The notes beneath the pieces were generated by a model. The model saw nothing but the letters and a program-made list of their open reading frames with translations, searched no databases and had not been told where the DNA came from. From assembly GCF_028453695.1 (NCBI RefSeq), contig NC_135777.1:11025714-11089713 (forward strand): 64,000 nucleotides of DNA, written 5' to 3'. Origin of the DNA: Augochlora pura (Eukaryota; Arthropoda; Insecta; Hymenoptera; Halictidae). The translations under genes and the position numbers were made by a program. Below are positions 26,932 through 38,100 of the stretch, piece by piece; position 1 is the stretch's first letter; each line of letters opens with the position of its first letter.

Positions 26932-27131
26932 AAATTTTTGACTTAGACCACTTTCATAATTAACACTGAATGAATTTCATATAATGTTGAAATTACAACC
27001 ACCATCTACTGATTCATTTTTGACGATATCGTAAAAATTACATTGAGTAATTTTAGTTTACCATAATGCGGTGTAAAATAGCTGATAAACTCATTTTTTT
27101 TAAATTTTGACTTAGACCACTTTCATAATTA
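26932..27131 (+). repeat. Direct repeat of about 30 bp, 170 bp apart
   Basis: TTTTGACTTAGACCACTTTC with AT-rich flanks occurs at 26932-26962 and 27102-27131. It may mark the ends of a decayed insertion; no other end structure was found. Confidence 0.6.
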
Positions 27132-27148
27132 TGGGCACATATAATAAT

Positions 27149-27267
27149 CTGATCTGATATCGTTATATAAGAATATTTGGAGGTTATATAAGAATATTTG
27201 GAGATTATATAAGAATATTTGGAGGTTATATTTTCGTCCCGGGAGGCTTTGTTCTTGCCGCACTGTA
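27149..27267 (+). repeat. Dispersed repeat with 21-bp unit amplified three times
   Basis: From GATCTGATATCGTTAT onward this matches 30994-31060. In this copy a 21-bp unit (gaatatttggaggttatata plus a) occurs three times, at 27171, 27192 and 27213. The shared tail reads ATTTTCGTCC and GGCTTTGTT. Confidence 0.7.
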
Positions 27268-27889
27268 CAGCGTATCTCTCCTCGCTTACGAAACGTGAGC
27301 GTAAGCAAAATGTCTAGAATAGATTTTCCCATAATTAAATTACTAGGAAGATACGCGTATCAAAGAACTTTCGAACGTGCATATTCCGGACGATCAAACC
27401 AACGCATTTATCGAACGAACGCAGGGCAGCTACTCGTTAACGCTTTAAGTTGGACAAGTAACAAGCTTGCATTACGCAGCTACATTATACAGGATATTTT
27501 GTAATTCTTGGTACAAATGGGGTCAGGTGAATTTTACGGCTGAAAATAAGAGGAAAATCGAGAATAACAAAATTGCGTGGGAAGTTTTGTTTTTCTTGGA
27601 AATAAAATTTAAATGTCAGTCGGATACGTGCATTTTGTACAATATCTTGACTGAGAATAATAATCCAAGTCTAACGAAAATTACACTGATTATTTTAATA
27701 TCCTTCGTTTAATGTATTCTTCAATAGTATGCTAACAGTAATCAAGTCCTGGAATTGTGTCACGCATGCGAACGATCGTGTCAGCGAGCTACAATGATAG
27801 GTTATTAATACAATACGGTCCAGGCTGTTTGCGTGTAGGAGTTCTTGTTTTCACAAAAAATTATAATTCTTTTTATCAAGTTTTGTCTA

Positions 27890-27991
27890 TTTTTAGTTCT
27901 CCGGCATTTCACGAGCAATCAAGGAAATGACCATTTTTAGACATCCGGCATTTCACGAGCACTCAAGAAAATCACTATTTTTAGTCATCCG
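27890..27991 (+). repeat. 44-bp tandem duplication
   Basis: The unit contains CCGGCATTTCACGAGCA and ATTTTTAG. CCGGCA starts at 27901 and 27945, and a partial third unit begins at 27988. Confidence 0.75.
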
Positions 27992-28260
27992 GACGGTATT
28001 ACGTTTAGTACACGTGTACTCGACTGATATTTGAATTATATTTTCTCGAAAACGATGCTTGTCACGCAATTTCGTTCTTCTTAATTTTCGCTTACTTTCA
28101 GTCATAATGTCTGCTTGATCGAATTTACACCGTGCATTATTTATGACCCTTTATAAATATAATACAATAAAGATACATATAACGAGTATTTTGTGATCCG
28201 CTGGTATATGCTTACGATTCGGAAACTACAATAGAAAAATCTGTTTAGCTTTATACAAGA

Positions 28261-28510
28261 TTAACCCTTTGCACTCCGTTGTCCCGTCTCAGGGGACATC
28301 GTAATTCTAGTATATGATTAAACATTAAAGTTTATTAGCGATTTGCAACTATTTCTCGATGTCTACAAATTTATACAAATCGAATATTATTATAATAATA
28401 TTATATATACATATACATATATACATATATAACGTATACTATATAACAATATTATTATTTATAAGCGCTGGTAGGTAACATCCACGATGGCGCGGAGTGC
28501 AAAAGGTTAA
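28261..28510. mobile_element. piggyBac-type MITE, CCCTTTGC family
   Basis: TTAA at 28261-28264 and 28507-28510 flanks 242 bp. Ends are CCCTTTGCACTCCG and CCTTTTGCACTCCG (13 of 14). A subterminal hairpin, TGTCCC...GGGACA, lies at 28280-28298. The interior has an AT-rich palindromic run (about 28386-28455). Confidence 0.85.
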
Positions 28511-28741
28511 ACATGTTGCAATAGAAATAACGATATCTTCGCAAATTTAATTACTGGTTTCAGGGGTCGACTTTTTTTGGATTCTAGAGGGTTCGGACAC
28601 TTTTCATGACAATATTGTAGATGGTTGAGTACAGTGGAACGATAGTTCGACTTCGCCACGGCTGCATGTTAATCGTGGCGTGGCGCGCAGCGGGTTCTCT
28701 CGATTCCGCGTAATTTCAATTAGCGCGATGTACCTGCCCGG

Positions 28742-28792
28742 CCGCCTGTGCCCGCCTGTGCCCGCCTGCGTTCGCTCGCTCGCTCGCTCGTC
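28742..28792 (+). repeat. Decamer and (GCTC)n repeats
   Basis: cgcctgtgcc is repeated about three times, followed by a CGCT tetranucleotide run. Confidence 0.75.
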
Positions 28793-30993
28793 GGATCGCC
28801 GATAGAAAGTACCGTCGCGGTAATAAACCAGGCCACTGGTTTTTGCGATGCCGGTCAAAGAAAATCTCTGACGCGCGTCGAACCCTTGCCGCATGACTTC
28901 GTATCGCGAGCATCGAATACCGGGAAACTTTGGAACGGCAACGATACGGCGCGGCAGGGGCAGCCATTTTGTTTCGCCGGTTGGTCCCTTCTGTGCCGAG
29001 GGAAAACCGAGCGCGGCTTTGTTCGGAAAAACCGCGAATTCCGTAGAGACGGACGGGGCTTTGTTCCTCGAGTGGCAAGGATAAGGGTGTGCGTTAGCGT
29101 TGCGAAAGCGGTCGTCGCGCGTTCGATCGGCCAGTCCTGATCTAATTAGTCGCATTCCCGGCGATCAACGTCGCCGGTAGTCGGCAGCGCGCGCCGCGCG
29201 GCGCGTTCTTAGTTGTTACGCGAGCCTTTCCTTCCAAGCGACGCCGACACAATTCGCGTTTTCGAATCGCGAGCCGTTGCCCAATTCTCCCGCGCGACAC
29301 ACTACCTAATTTCTCTACGTCGACGGCCGATCGACGATCGTACGCCTCCCGACTTATCGGCATGCAAAATTTCATTAGCGGTCGCGTCGGACGCGCGTTA
29401 ACGACACTTGCGCAATCGCTTTGTCATTCCCTCGACGCTCATGGGAAAGCAAGGAAACCTGCTCGCGTGCTGGCTCGTACGCCCCTTTTGCGCAAACCGT
29501 TCACAGTGCAATTAGAAAATACGGAATCAACCGGTGACATTGCTAATGAAAACCGCGGCGCGGCTGGTAGGACTCTAGCCGAACGCGCGAAGAATTCGAT
29601 GTACGCTGCTGCGCGCCGCCCGAGAATATTTCACCCGTTGCGATACTCGCGGTTTACAGAAAAAGAGAAACTCGAGCATTTGTTTGCGTTTCGTTCGAAA
29701 GCTTAGCTTTATTTCGCGCTGCCCGGGACCGTGCTCGGAACTTTTTTTCTGGATCGATGCGAGCGCTCGTTTCGATCGCGGACGGATTCTTTGGAAATGC
29801 TTCGATGGTGCATGCGTTTGCTCGACGATCTAATCTGCTATTCTGCGCATTAGAGTGTCTGAAACTGGCATTCCTTCAATTGCAACAGAAGTTTAGACAA
29901 AGACGTAAACTACCAACGGTGTCATAACCGCGAAGACAAGACCGCGAGCTAGATCCTTGAACGAGTTCTCTCCATTCGCGAAAAACGCTCCTCTTTTTTT
30001 CGACAATCGTTCAATGTACAAAATCTGTTTTGTTTTTCGAATTCTTTATTTTAGAACGAGTACTACGACGATATTGTTTACTATCACTATCTGCAACTGA
30101 ACCACTATCTTTAACATTTTTTAATTATTCTTCCGATTTGCGTGTTTGCTGAACAGTTTTTCCTTTCATATTCTCTATGAAAATTTCGCGGTACTTCTGC
30201 AAAATTTTCACGAAACTTGTAACAATTTTTAATAATATACAGGCGTTGTTGTATCGAACGTCTCTCCACTTTCGATCACTGCAATGTTCCTGTGTGTCAA
30301 ACGGCAAATGGCAATTTGACGTATATGGCAATGTGGTGGAAAAGATTCAAACGGCAGAAAATTTGAAAGTAATGCTGTACTTTTGTAAAAAGCGTTTGTG
30401 AAGCAAGCGTTTTGTGAAAATTTATGCGTAGAAATTTTCCTACAAAACAAGAAATAATAATATTCTCTGGTAGACTGTGATTCACTGCGACGTAGCCGAA
30501 CCTAGCCACAGAACTTGGTCAAATTGTTATATGTTTATATATACGTACATGTTATGTATGATATGTATAGTAAGAGAATATCAATTATTTTTAGGTGAAG
30601 CTCGATTATTTACAACCTCGAGTTACTATACATCTTAGAAACGACACAAAATATTCTGTGATTGAAATAATTTCTAATTTTGTTGTTTGTTATATTAGAA
30701 GAATCTGGAAAGTTTTTTTGTTTCCGACTGCTAGTTATAATGAAAACTGCAATATAATTTTACATATTTCATCAGACGCGTTAACAAAGTAAGGTGACAA
30801 ATTATATTTACAAGTGCCTTATACGCGACTGTTCATGCTCGTAAAGAGAATTCGGTCATGCAGGTTGCAACAAAAACAATACATACTATAATCAAATCAT
30901 AAAATCGTATAAAATAGAGACGTCGTCACTTCTTGAAATGTATTATTAAACCATAGAGCTGTAAAATTGGTAATAAAAATTTTAACCATGACA

Positions 30994-31060
30994 AGATCTG
31001 ATATCGTTGTTGGAGAATATTTGGAGTTTACATTTTCGTCCGGCAAGGCTTTGTTTTGCC
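30994..31060 (+). repeat. Dispersed repeat, single-unit copy
   Basis: Partner of 27149-27267: AGATCTGATATCGTTG, one GAATATTTGGAG unit, then CATTTTCGTCC and AAGGCTTTGTTTTGCC. It appears to be the ancestral, unexpanded form. Confidence 0.65.
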
Positions 31061-31780
31061 GGCCTGTGTGGCGTGGGGAAGTGGCGGTGGTCAGCCAGGC
31101 ACGAAAACGGGTTGCGAAATTCGGATGCGTGGAAAACGGGCGCCTGTTCGCATTTCACCGAGTCTCTTTCGTCGGCAAAAACCTCTGACCCAGAAGTGCG
31201 TTTCGATGCGACGCACGTGCCGGCCATTACCTTAGCGCGGCAATTAACAAAAGAAACACGAAACGATAAGTAAATAGTAAATAAGTGGGTTCGGACGTGT
31301 CGGAACGATGTAGTAGACCGCCGCTCCGATTGTTCCAATTACAATCGTCGACGCGGCCGTGTTTCACCGTGCACGCAACATTCCGAATTCGGTAAACTCG
31401 CGTTTACGCGGTCCCGTGGATCGATGTTATCGCCGCGGAATACCGTTGCCACCGTTATTAACGTTACTGCCGTTTCCAACGTGCCGAAGGACCCTCCGAC
31501 GCTCCCGGGAGCGTCGACTGGAAATGACAGCGAAACCGAAGCTCGTACGTTTCCCGCGAACGAACGCGAACAGGACTTTCCGACAAACCCTGTCGGCGAT
31601 ACTGTATCGGATAATGGATATCCGAGATATCGAGCGAACACGGGAGCAGCTGGAAATACCAAGTAAAAGTGGAAGTAGAATTTCCATGTAAACGGGCCGC
31701 GCTTGGTGGCAGGCCGAAGGAACGGCGTTATTCCACGGGCACATATTCTCACGTCGAAAGTGCGGCTAGGAATGGCGCAA

Positions 31781-31892
31781 GTCACGTTTCCAACAAATCA
31801 ATTCGTCGGTCACGTTTCCAACAAATCAATGCTGCCGGTGGTGCAGCAGTCCCACGATACCATACGATACCATACGATACCATACGATACCA
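31781..31892 (+). repeat. Two short tandem repeats (28-bp and 10-bp units)
   Basis: GTCACGTTTCCAACAAATCA occurs at 31781 and 31809. From 31853 the decamer cgataccata is repeated about four times. Confidence 0.8.
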
Positions 31893-32743
31893 CATGATGT
31901 GCCTGAAACCTTCGAGGTGATAACCGACACGGTCCTTGGACGGGACAACAGCGGGAAACGTGTCACAAAGAGATCGATTCGCATCCGACGAAATATTACT
32001 CGCGAAAAAGAAAGCCGTGACCTATCCGAATGATCTCCTCAATGTTTCGCAGGGCGTGTTGCAGCCACGTAACTTTGTCAGATGGTCGACGGAAACGCTG
32101 ATGATACCGGTGTGTACCTTGAGCTGCTGAGCCGCAACGAAACTGTGTAAACCGTACTCTTGTAATTGCTAATTACCATTACAAAACAGCCTTTTCTTCT
32201 GCTCACGAACCGTCTTTGCACACGCGATCCCCTTCACTATGTCATCCTAGATTTAGTACTTTCGCGTAAGAGTATCACTTATGTATAAATTGGAAATGAT
32301 CGATGCCGTGTTAACGAGCAAGGTTTTAACTTGTGATGTAATTACATGTCCCTCAATTATTAAATTATTATCATTAAATGTACATACCAGGCAAATTTCA
32401 AATTCTCCCTGTTGCGTGCTGAAACACGGTAAGCGATCTATGGATATTTCAATTAAATCAATCGTAGGATCAACAATGCCAATCTTGTGAACACGATTAT
32501 TGACATTCTTAGCCGAAAATTTTATTCGGTGCGACGGACAAAAGATAAAGAATATTAAAATCAAATTTAAATAAAAATTTATTCGTGCAAAACACCGTAC
32601 CGTCTGAATAAATACATAGAATAATTTCTGACGAATAAGTGAATTATTTGATTAAAATGTTCCTCTGATAGGGATATTTTATTTCCATGATTATCTTAGG
32701 TAAATATTGATTCGAAACAAACTGAATAATGACCAACTCTGGT

Positions 32744-33259
32744 TTAACCCTTAAATGCATGAATTAATGAATTTTATTTAAAAATTAGGGTTATAATATT
32801 TCAAATGAATGGAAATCGGGAAAAATATTAAAAAAAATTATAAGTCATATCTTATAGGGTTTTTATTGAAAAATATTAATGATTCATTTTTGGTACACTA
32901 TGCAAAATAGACATAAAAATTCTTTTTTTTTCCTGACAAAAGTACTAGCAAATTAATAAATAAGAGCCTTACCTTTAGAAAATATTTTTTGTTTAACGAA
33001 TACACCAAAATATTTCTAAATAATCCACTTCCAAAAGTACGTAAATGAACCCGCTATCAAAAATGCGCGCCAATTGGTATAACGTCAGAAAGATACAAAT
33101 ATTGAAGTCAAATGTTATTATTTTAGTTAATTTTTGATAAGTCAATGGACAAAGGAATCACTGCCATTCAGCCAAATGTATCGATATCAAAACTGTTGTC
33201 GGGTATCCGCGCAAAAAGTTATTGATTCATTTTTGGGACTCTATGCATTTAAGGGTTAA
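32744..33259. mobile_element. piggyBac-type element, CCCTTAAATGCAT ends, 508 bp
   Basis: TTAA at 32744-32747 and 33256-33259 flanks 508 bp with perfect 13-bp terminal repeats (CCCTTAAATGCAT). Near 32878-32907 is an internal near-copy of the right end (TGATTCATTTTTGG followed by CTATGCA). This suggests an insertion next to or inside an older copy, or an internal duplication. No ORF. Confidence 0.85.
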
Positions 33260-33620
33260 AGCAACAATTGCGAGAATTGCTCAGCGGTCGAGCCCCAGCT
33301 AATCAATTATTATCAGATCCGTTACGTACGGTATTCTACGTGTACTTTTATTTATATTATAGCGCGCTGTGAAAGATGGAATTTGGAAATTTTGGAGGCT
33401 GTTTCGTCCCGGGTTCGCTAGGGGACTCGCCAGCAAGGCGTTCTAGCTGGCTCCGCGTTAGACAGGGATAAGGGCAAGGACGGTTTCGGTGTACATATAC
33501 AAATCGGGACGGTTTTAGATAGATGAAGTATTTTCTGGTGCAAAGTAGTTGTTTTCTTTGAATTTCAACGTAACATCTGCAGAAACAGTCATTTCACCAG
33601 CTGAAATGTCGTTTTCATAG

Positions 33621-33720
33621 NNNNNNNNNNNNNNNNNNNNNNNNNNNNNNNNNNNNNNNNNNNNNNNNNNNNNNNNNNNNNNNNNNNNNNNNNNNNNNNN
33701 NNNNNNNNNNNNNNNNNNNN
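33621..33720. other. Assembly gap (100 N) with identical 46-bp flanks
   Basis: The 46 bases before the gap (33575-33620) are identical to the 46 bases after it (33721-33766), both starting atctgcagaaacag and ending gttttcatag. This looks like two overlapping contig ends left unmerged, or a collapsed tandem repeat. Confidence 0.95.
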
Positions 33721-34659
33721 ATCTGCAGAAACAGTCATTTCACCAGCTGAAATGTCGTTTTCATAGTTAATCATATTTCGAGAAGAATGTCGATGAATGT
33801 TGAGATTTATATTTCTCTCATATATCGATGAAGGTTTTAGATAGATTTATATTTCTCTCACATTCTTCTCTTATGTAACAAAGAGCTGATCGCGTAAATA
33901 AAATTGAACATTTGGTAACCTATCTGTGTAAACCGAAAAGTATATCACCCGTGAATGAATACTGGAAGCTGTTTGTATTTCGGTACATTGCCTGCTAATC
34001 AGAAGATACTTTCTGTTGGCTGGCTGAACAATTAAGAAATATTGCCTGACAATGTGTACGCGAGGCGGATTACGAAGAGATCGGCGCCGAGCTTTTGCTG
34101 GGGATGATAAGAGCGTCTCGGCGCCGTCCAGGCGGATCGCAAGCATTTGCAAGCATTCGCGATTGCTCGTGTCCGAGTTTCTCGTGTACGCACCGACGCA
34201 AGGTCGACCAAAAATCCGGTTACTTATTCTCCGTTGCGCAATCCACCGCTTCGTACACCGCTCACGTTTCATTGCGGCCGTTTCGTGCGCCGATACACCG
34301 GCCGCGGCCGCGGCCGCACGAAACATTGCCGTTAATAACTCGCCTAACGTCCACTTAACCCCTCGACTGCGCCAGATAAGAGCCAGCGATCCCCTATGAA
34401 TAGCAAATTTAAAACTTTCACGGTCCGGTCTCGTCGCGTCCCGATCATTTTCATTGTCAGCTAGATACCCGTGACCGTGTCCTTTGACATTCGAAAGGCG
34501 GTGGTCGGGTCTATTTGGATCCTGAGGAAAAATATTGTCACTTGGTTATCTAGTTGTGGGCAATGTATTGAAATTTTTTATATGTTTTATCAAAATCCAC
34601 AGCGTTGGTATCACATGTTTTTGTTCTCTTACCGTCGAAATGGGTGTTTAACCGTTTAT

Positions 34660-34780
34660 AGAAATAAATTAAATAAAATTGAATGAGATTAAATAAGATT
34701 AAATAGAATTAAATGAAATTAAATAAGATTAGATAGGATTAAATAAAAAGAAATTAAATTTAAAAAACTGAATTAAATTC
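34660..34780 (+). repeat. AT-rich (GATTAAATAAGATTAAAT)-type array
   Basis: Irregular iterations of aaattaaata and agattaaat. The theme is the same as the array at 1590-1745. Confidence 0.72.
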
Positions 34781-35129
34781 AATTACGATTATAAAAAAAA
34801 GAAACTTGACGTGACTAGGAGAATCATCTTAAAAGAATTCATAAATGCAATTATCAAAATTATCCTAAGCCGACAGAGGTATTCTGTCATTGAATGGTCC
34901 ACTGTTCCGCGCGCATTCGAGACTAAGCCACGATCGATCTCTACGTATTAGCAGCAACGATTGCGAAGACGTTAACGACTTTACTCCAGTTTATCCATAA
35001 GGAAGCCTTTGCTCGGCGAGCGGAGTTTGTTCCGGAAAACAATCCATGAGAACGCGGGTGCGAGCAAATATCCGCGTTCCGTTTATGGGAACGGCCGCGC
35101 TAACGCAAAATGTGATATTGTGTCTGCAG

Positions 35130-38100
35130 GATGCCAACGAAACATCCCGAGAAGCGCCAGAGCGAGCAGAAACGAGGCAGCATTGGAATTCGAATGCCCG
35201 GAAGAGTTTGGATACTATCCCCATCCCCGCGACTGCACGCAGTACTACGTCTGCGTGTTCGGCGGTGCTCTGCTCGAGTCCTGCACGGGCGGTTTAATGT
35301 ACAGGTTAGTACTTCCTAGAGCTGCGTGCACTATGCTCAACGAGAACCGGCACAAAATGTAAACATAACATTCACGCGACGGGTGCTACGGCTGCAGCTC
35401 CGCGGGTGTAAAACGTCCTCAGGAATGAATTTTAGAAGGTCTTATCCAGGGCCTATGCATGCGAAGTAGCCTCATGCAGAAGCGGCTGAAAATTATGATT
35501 CGGCCGTGGCCTTGATCACGCGTCGTTAGTGCGCAGCTGTTTATTTTTATATTTTGCACCAGTTTCCGTTGCGCGCAGCACTTTTACTCGGGTATGCAGA
35601 GCATCCGAGTAGCCGTGAGACATCCAGGTACAGCAAAGATGCCCGGGGTATCTCACGGACAAGATTTTATAATTGACTTAGGAGCTATTACTGTTCCAAC
35701 GCTAATTATTAATTCCTTTTATTTATAATTGACGTCCTTGGAGCGCAAGAGCCGCGTGGCAGGCGTCGCGAAATAAAGAGCTAATTTGTCGGTCGACGAA
35801 CGAGCCCGGTATTTAAACGTGGCGTAATTTACTATCTCGTAGAAAGTCTCGGGACTCGTTTTCAAGCACACCGCAAGAAGATAGAGATCTCTTCTGGGAC
35901 ACGAACGGTCCTCGCAAAGTACCGTGGTTCGACCGTTCTCCGCGGATAAGTGGATAATCGATCGGGAAGACAAAACGACCGGGCAGACGGGCTTCACGGT
36001 GTATGTACACTCGCGTCGATACGTGGAAACGGTTCAGGAACGGACGACTAATATGGCCGGGAATTAACAGCGGATTGAAACCGCGGCTTTGGATCGAAAG
36101 CGAGACGCGACGAGGCATTGTCGTCCAGATATAGGCAGCTCTAGCGCGGTTTTCAATGGATGGGGGTTCTCCCTAATTCCCAGGGCCCTCTTGTTGCGAG
36201 ACATCGCAGAGGTTTTTATTTCTTGTGCTCCTCCGGACCCGTAATGAATTTCAGCCGGAACCACTCGAATCGCAAACTCGACGACGTATATTCGATCGCT
36301 TCCGTGAATCCCTGGGTTCAGCTGTTAATTATTTTTCTTTTCTTCTTTTTTTTTTTTTTTATTTATCTAATATTCAGGGATCAAGGCCGCTTGCTACACA
36401 GATAAAAAAATGCAACACGTAACGTAATACAGGACTAACTTTCGTTTTGAAATTATTGAAATTATGGAAACTTTCTTACTGGGATTAATGGAATTAATTT
36501 CCTAATTGGAGCAGACATTATAAAGAAAAAATGTCACAGAGTCTAAATAAAAATCTAGATTATCATTCTTACAAAGCAACAAATGCTAGTCATTCTTATT
36601 GCTCGGTAGTTTTAGTGTTAAAGTCGAAAAAGTAAGTTCTAGGTGAAATCCAAAGATTCAAAGATTTTGGATAATGGTTAGCATTTTTACGTATACGATT
36701 CAGAAGAGGTCGATTACGAAGACGATGCAGAAGAGTACGAAAGATTGGCAACCATAAAACTTTAGAAGACGCAATCTGTTAATTAATGATCTTGTATATT
36801 AGGACATTAAGTATGAAACCTATGCATTTGATACTTGACGACTCAATAGAAATGAAAGGTCTGATCTTGTTGTCTGACGTTGCTCGAAGACCATTAATCC
36901 GAGGTCTGACAATATATGCGTGTAGACGTGGCAGTAAACAGAGATAGGTGTGCTCGTATAATAAGAAGGTATCCTGAGAAATCTATGTTGCACGCTCTCG
37001 ATTTATTTAACCTTTTACGCTCGAAGTATTCGAAACAATAATCACATTTTTAATAATTCTTCAAATTAAACCACTACAATAATGTAACAAGTACTTTAAC
37101 CCTTTGTTCTCAAGAGCTCTAGGGCCATTTAAAATTTGTCTTTAAACTCGAGGGCTCCGCTACGGAGACAATGCAGTGCAAAGAGTTGCCTGCGTTACAA
37201 TAGTATGACATTAAATCGCGTAAGTAGCAAGCTAAAGGAATTAACGAGAAAGAGAGAGATAAATATACGACAGAAGACACAAAAACGATGTAGTTGGTGA
37301 TCAAACGAGATTTTTTAAAATCGTATGGTCTATAGAGAGACAGGAAAGTGTTAATAGAAAGGTATTTAGATCTGTGGTGAATAAATTACAATTTGTTGTC
37401 TCTGGTTTAGACAGGGCGTTGTGTTCGCTGACGCGTTAAAATTCCAATTCGCCGGTGAACACACGGTTTTCTGGAATTCCGGGGCCCAAATGATCGTAGA
37501 AACCTGTTCGGCGACCGAATCTTCGTGGGCGAACTGGTGGAAAGATCGTCGAAAGTGGGAATAATGAATTCCCGGGTCACGCGAGTCGGCGATCGAGAAA
37601 CGATTTACGCGAGCGTGGATGTAGAGGGTTCAACGTCCGACGACGGGACACGGTTTCGCGATTAACGATCGCTTGATAATATCTAGGAACGCCGTCTTGG
37701 CGACGAATTCCTGTCGTTAGTTACGACCTCGTCGCGCGGATCGGGTAGATTCGGGAACGACACGGGTTCTCCCGGTCACCGATGACGCGTCACGATTCCT
37801 TTCTGTATTAGCCGGTTAGGTCTGGGCTGACGCGGCCGTGCTGAAAGGAGAGACGGCGACAGCGAGAAGAACGGAAAATATCGACGGATCTTGTCCGAGC
37901 GGTGAACGGAGGGCGTTATTACGATCCTGGCGCGCTTTCGATCTGGACTCCCGCGGTAAAAGGGGGTCGTACACGCATAACCCTCGAGAAAAAAATCGGC
38001 TGCCACACCTCCTCAGCGACTCGCTGCGACACGCACCGTGCAAACGAGTTCGCTGGAAACCGGCCCCGCGCGGCGTCGCCTAACCTATCCGATGCTAACG

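Larger units (their letters stand above)
22601..35129. other. Gene-free stretch up to the first Cda5 exon found
   Basis: GC-rich blocks lie at about 23160-24900, 25440-26080, 28570-29960, 31000-32000 and 34050-34450. No supported exon was found. This stretch could contain the missing Cda5 5' exon, or be a long first intron. Confidence 0.5.
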
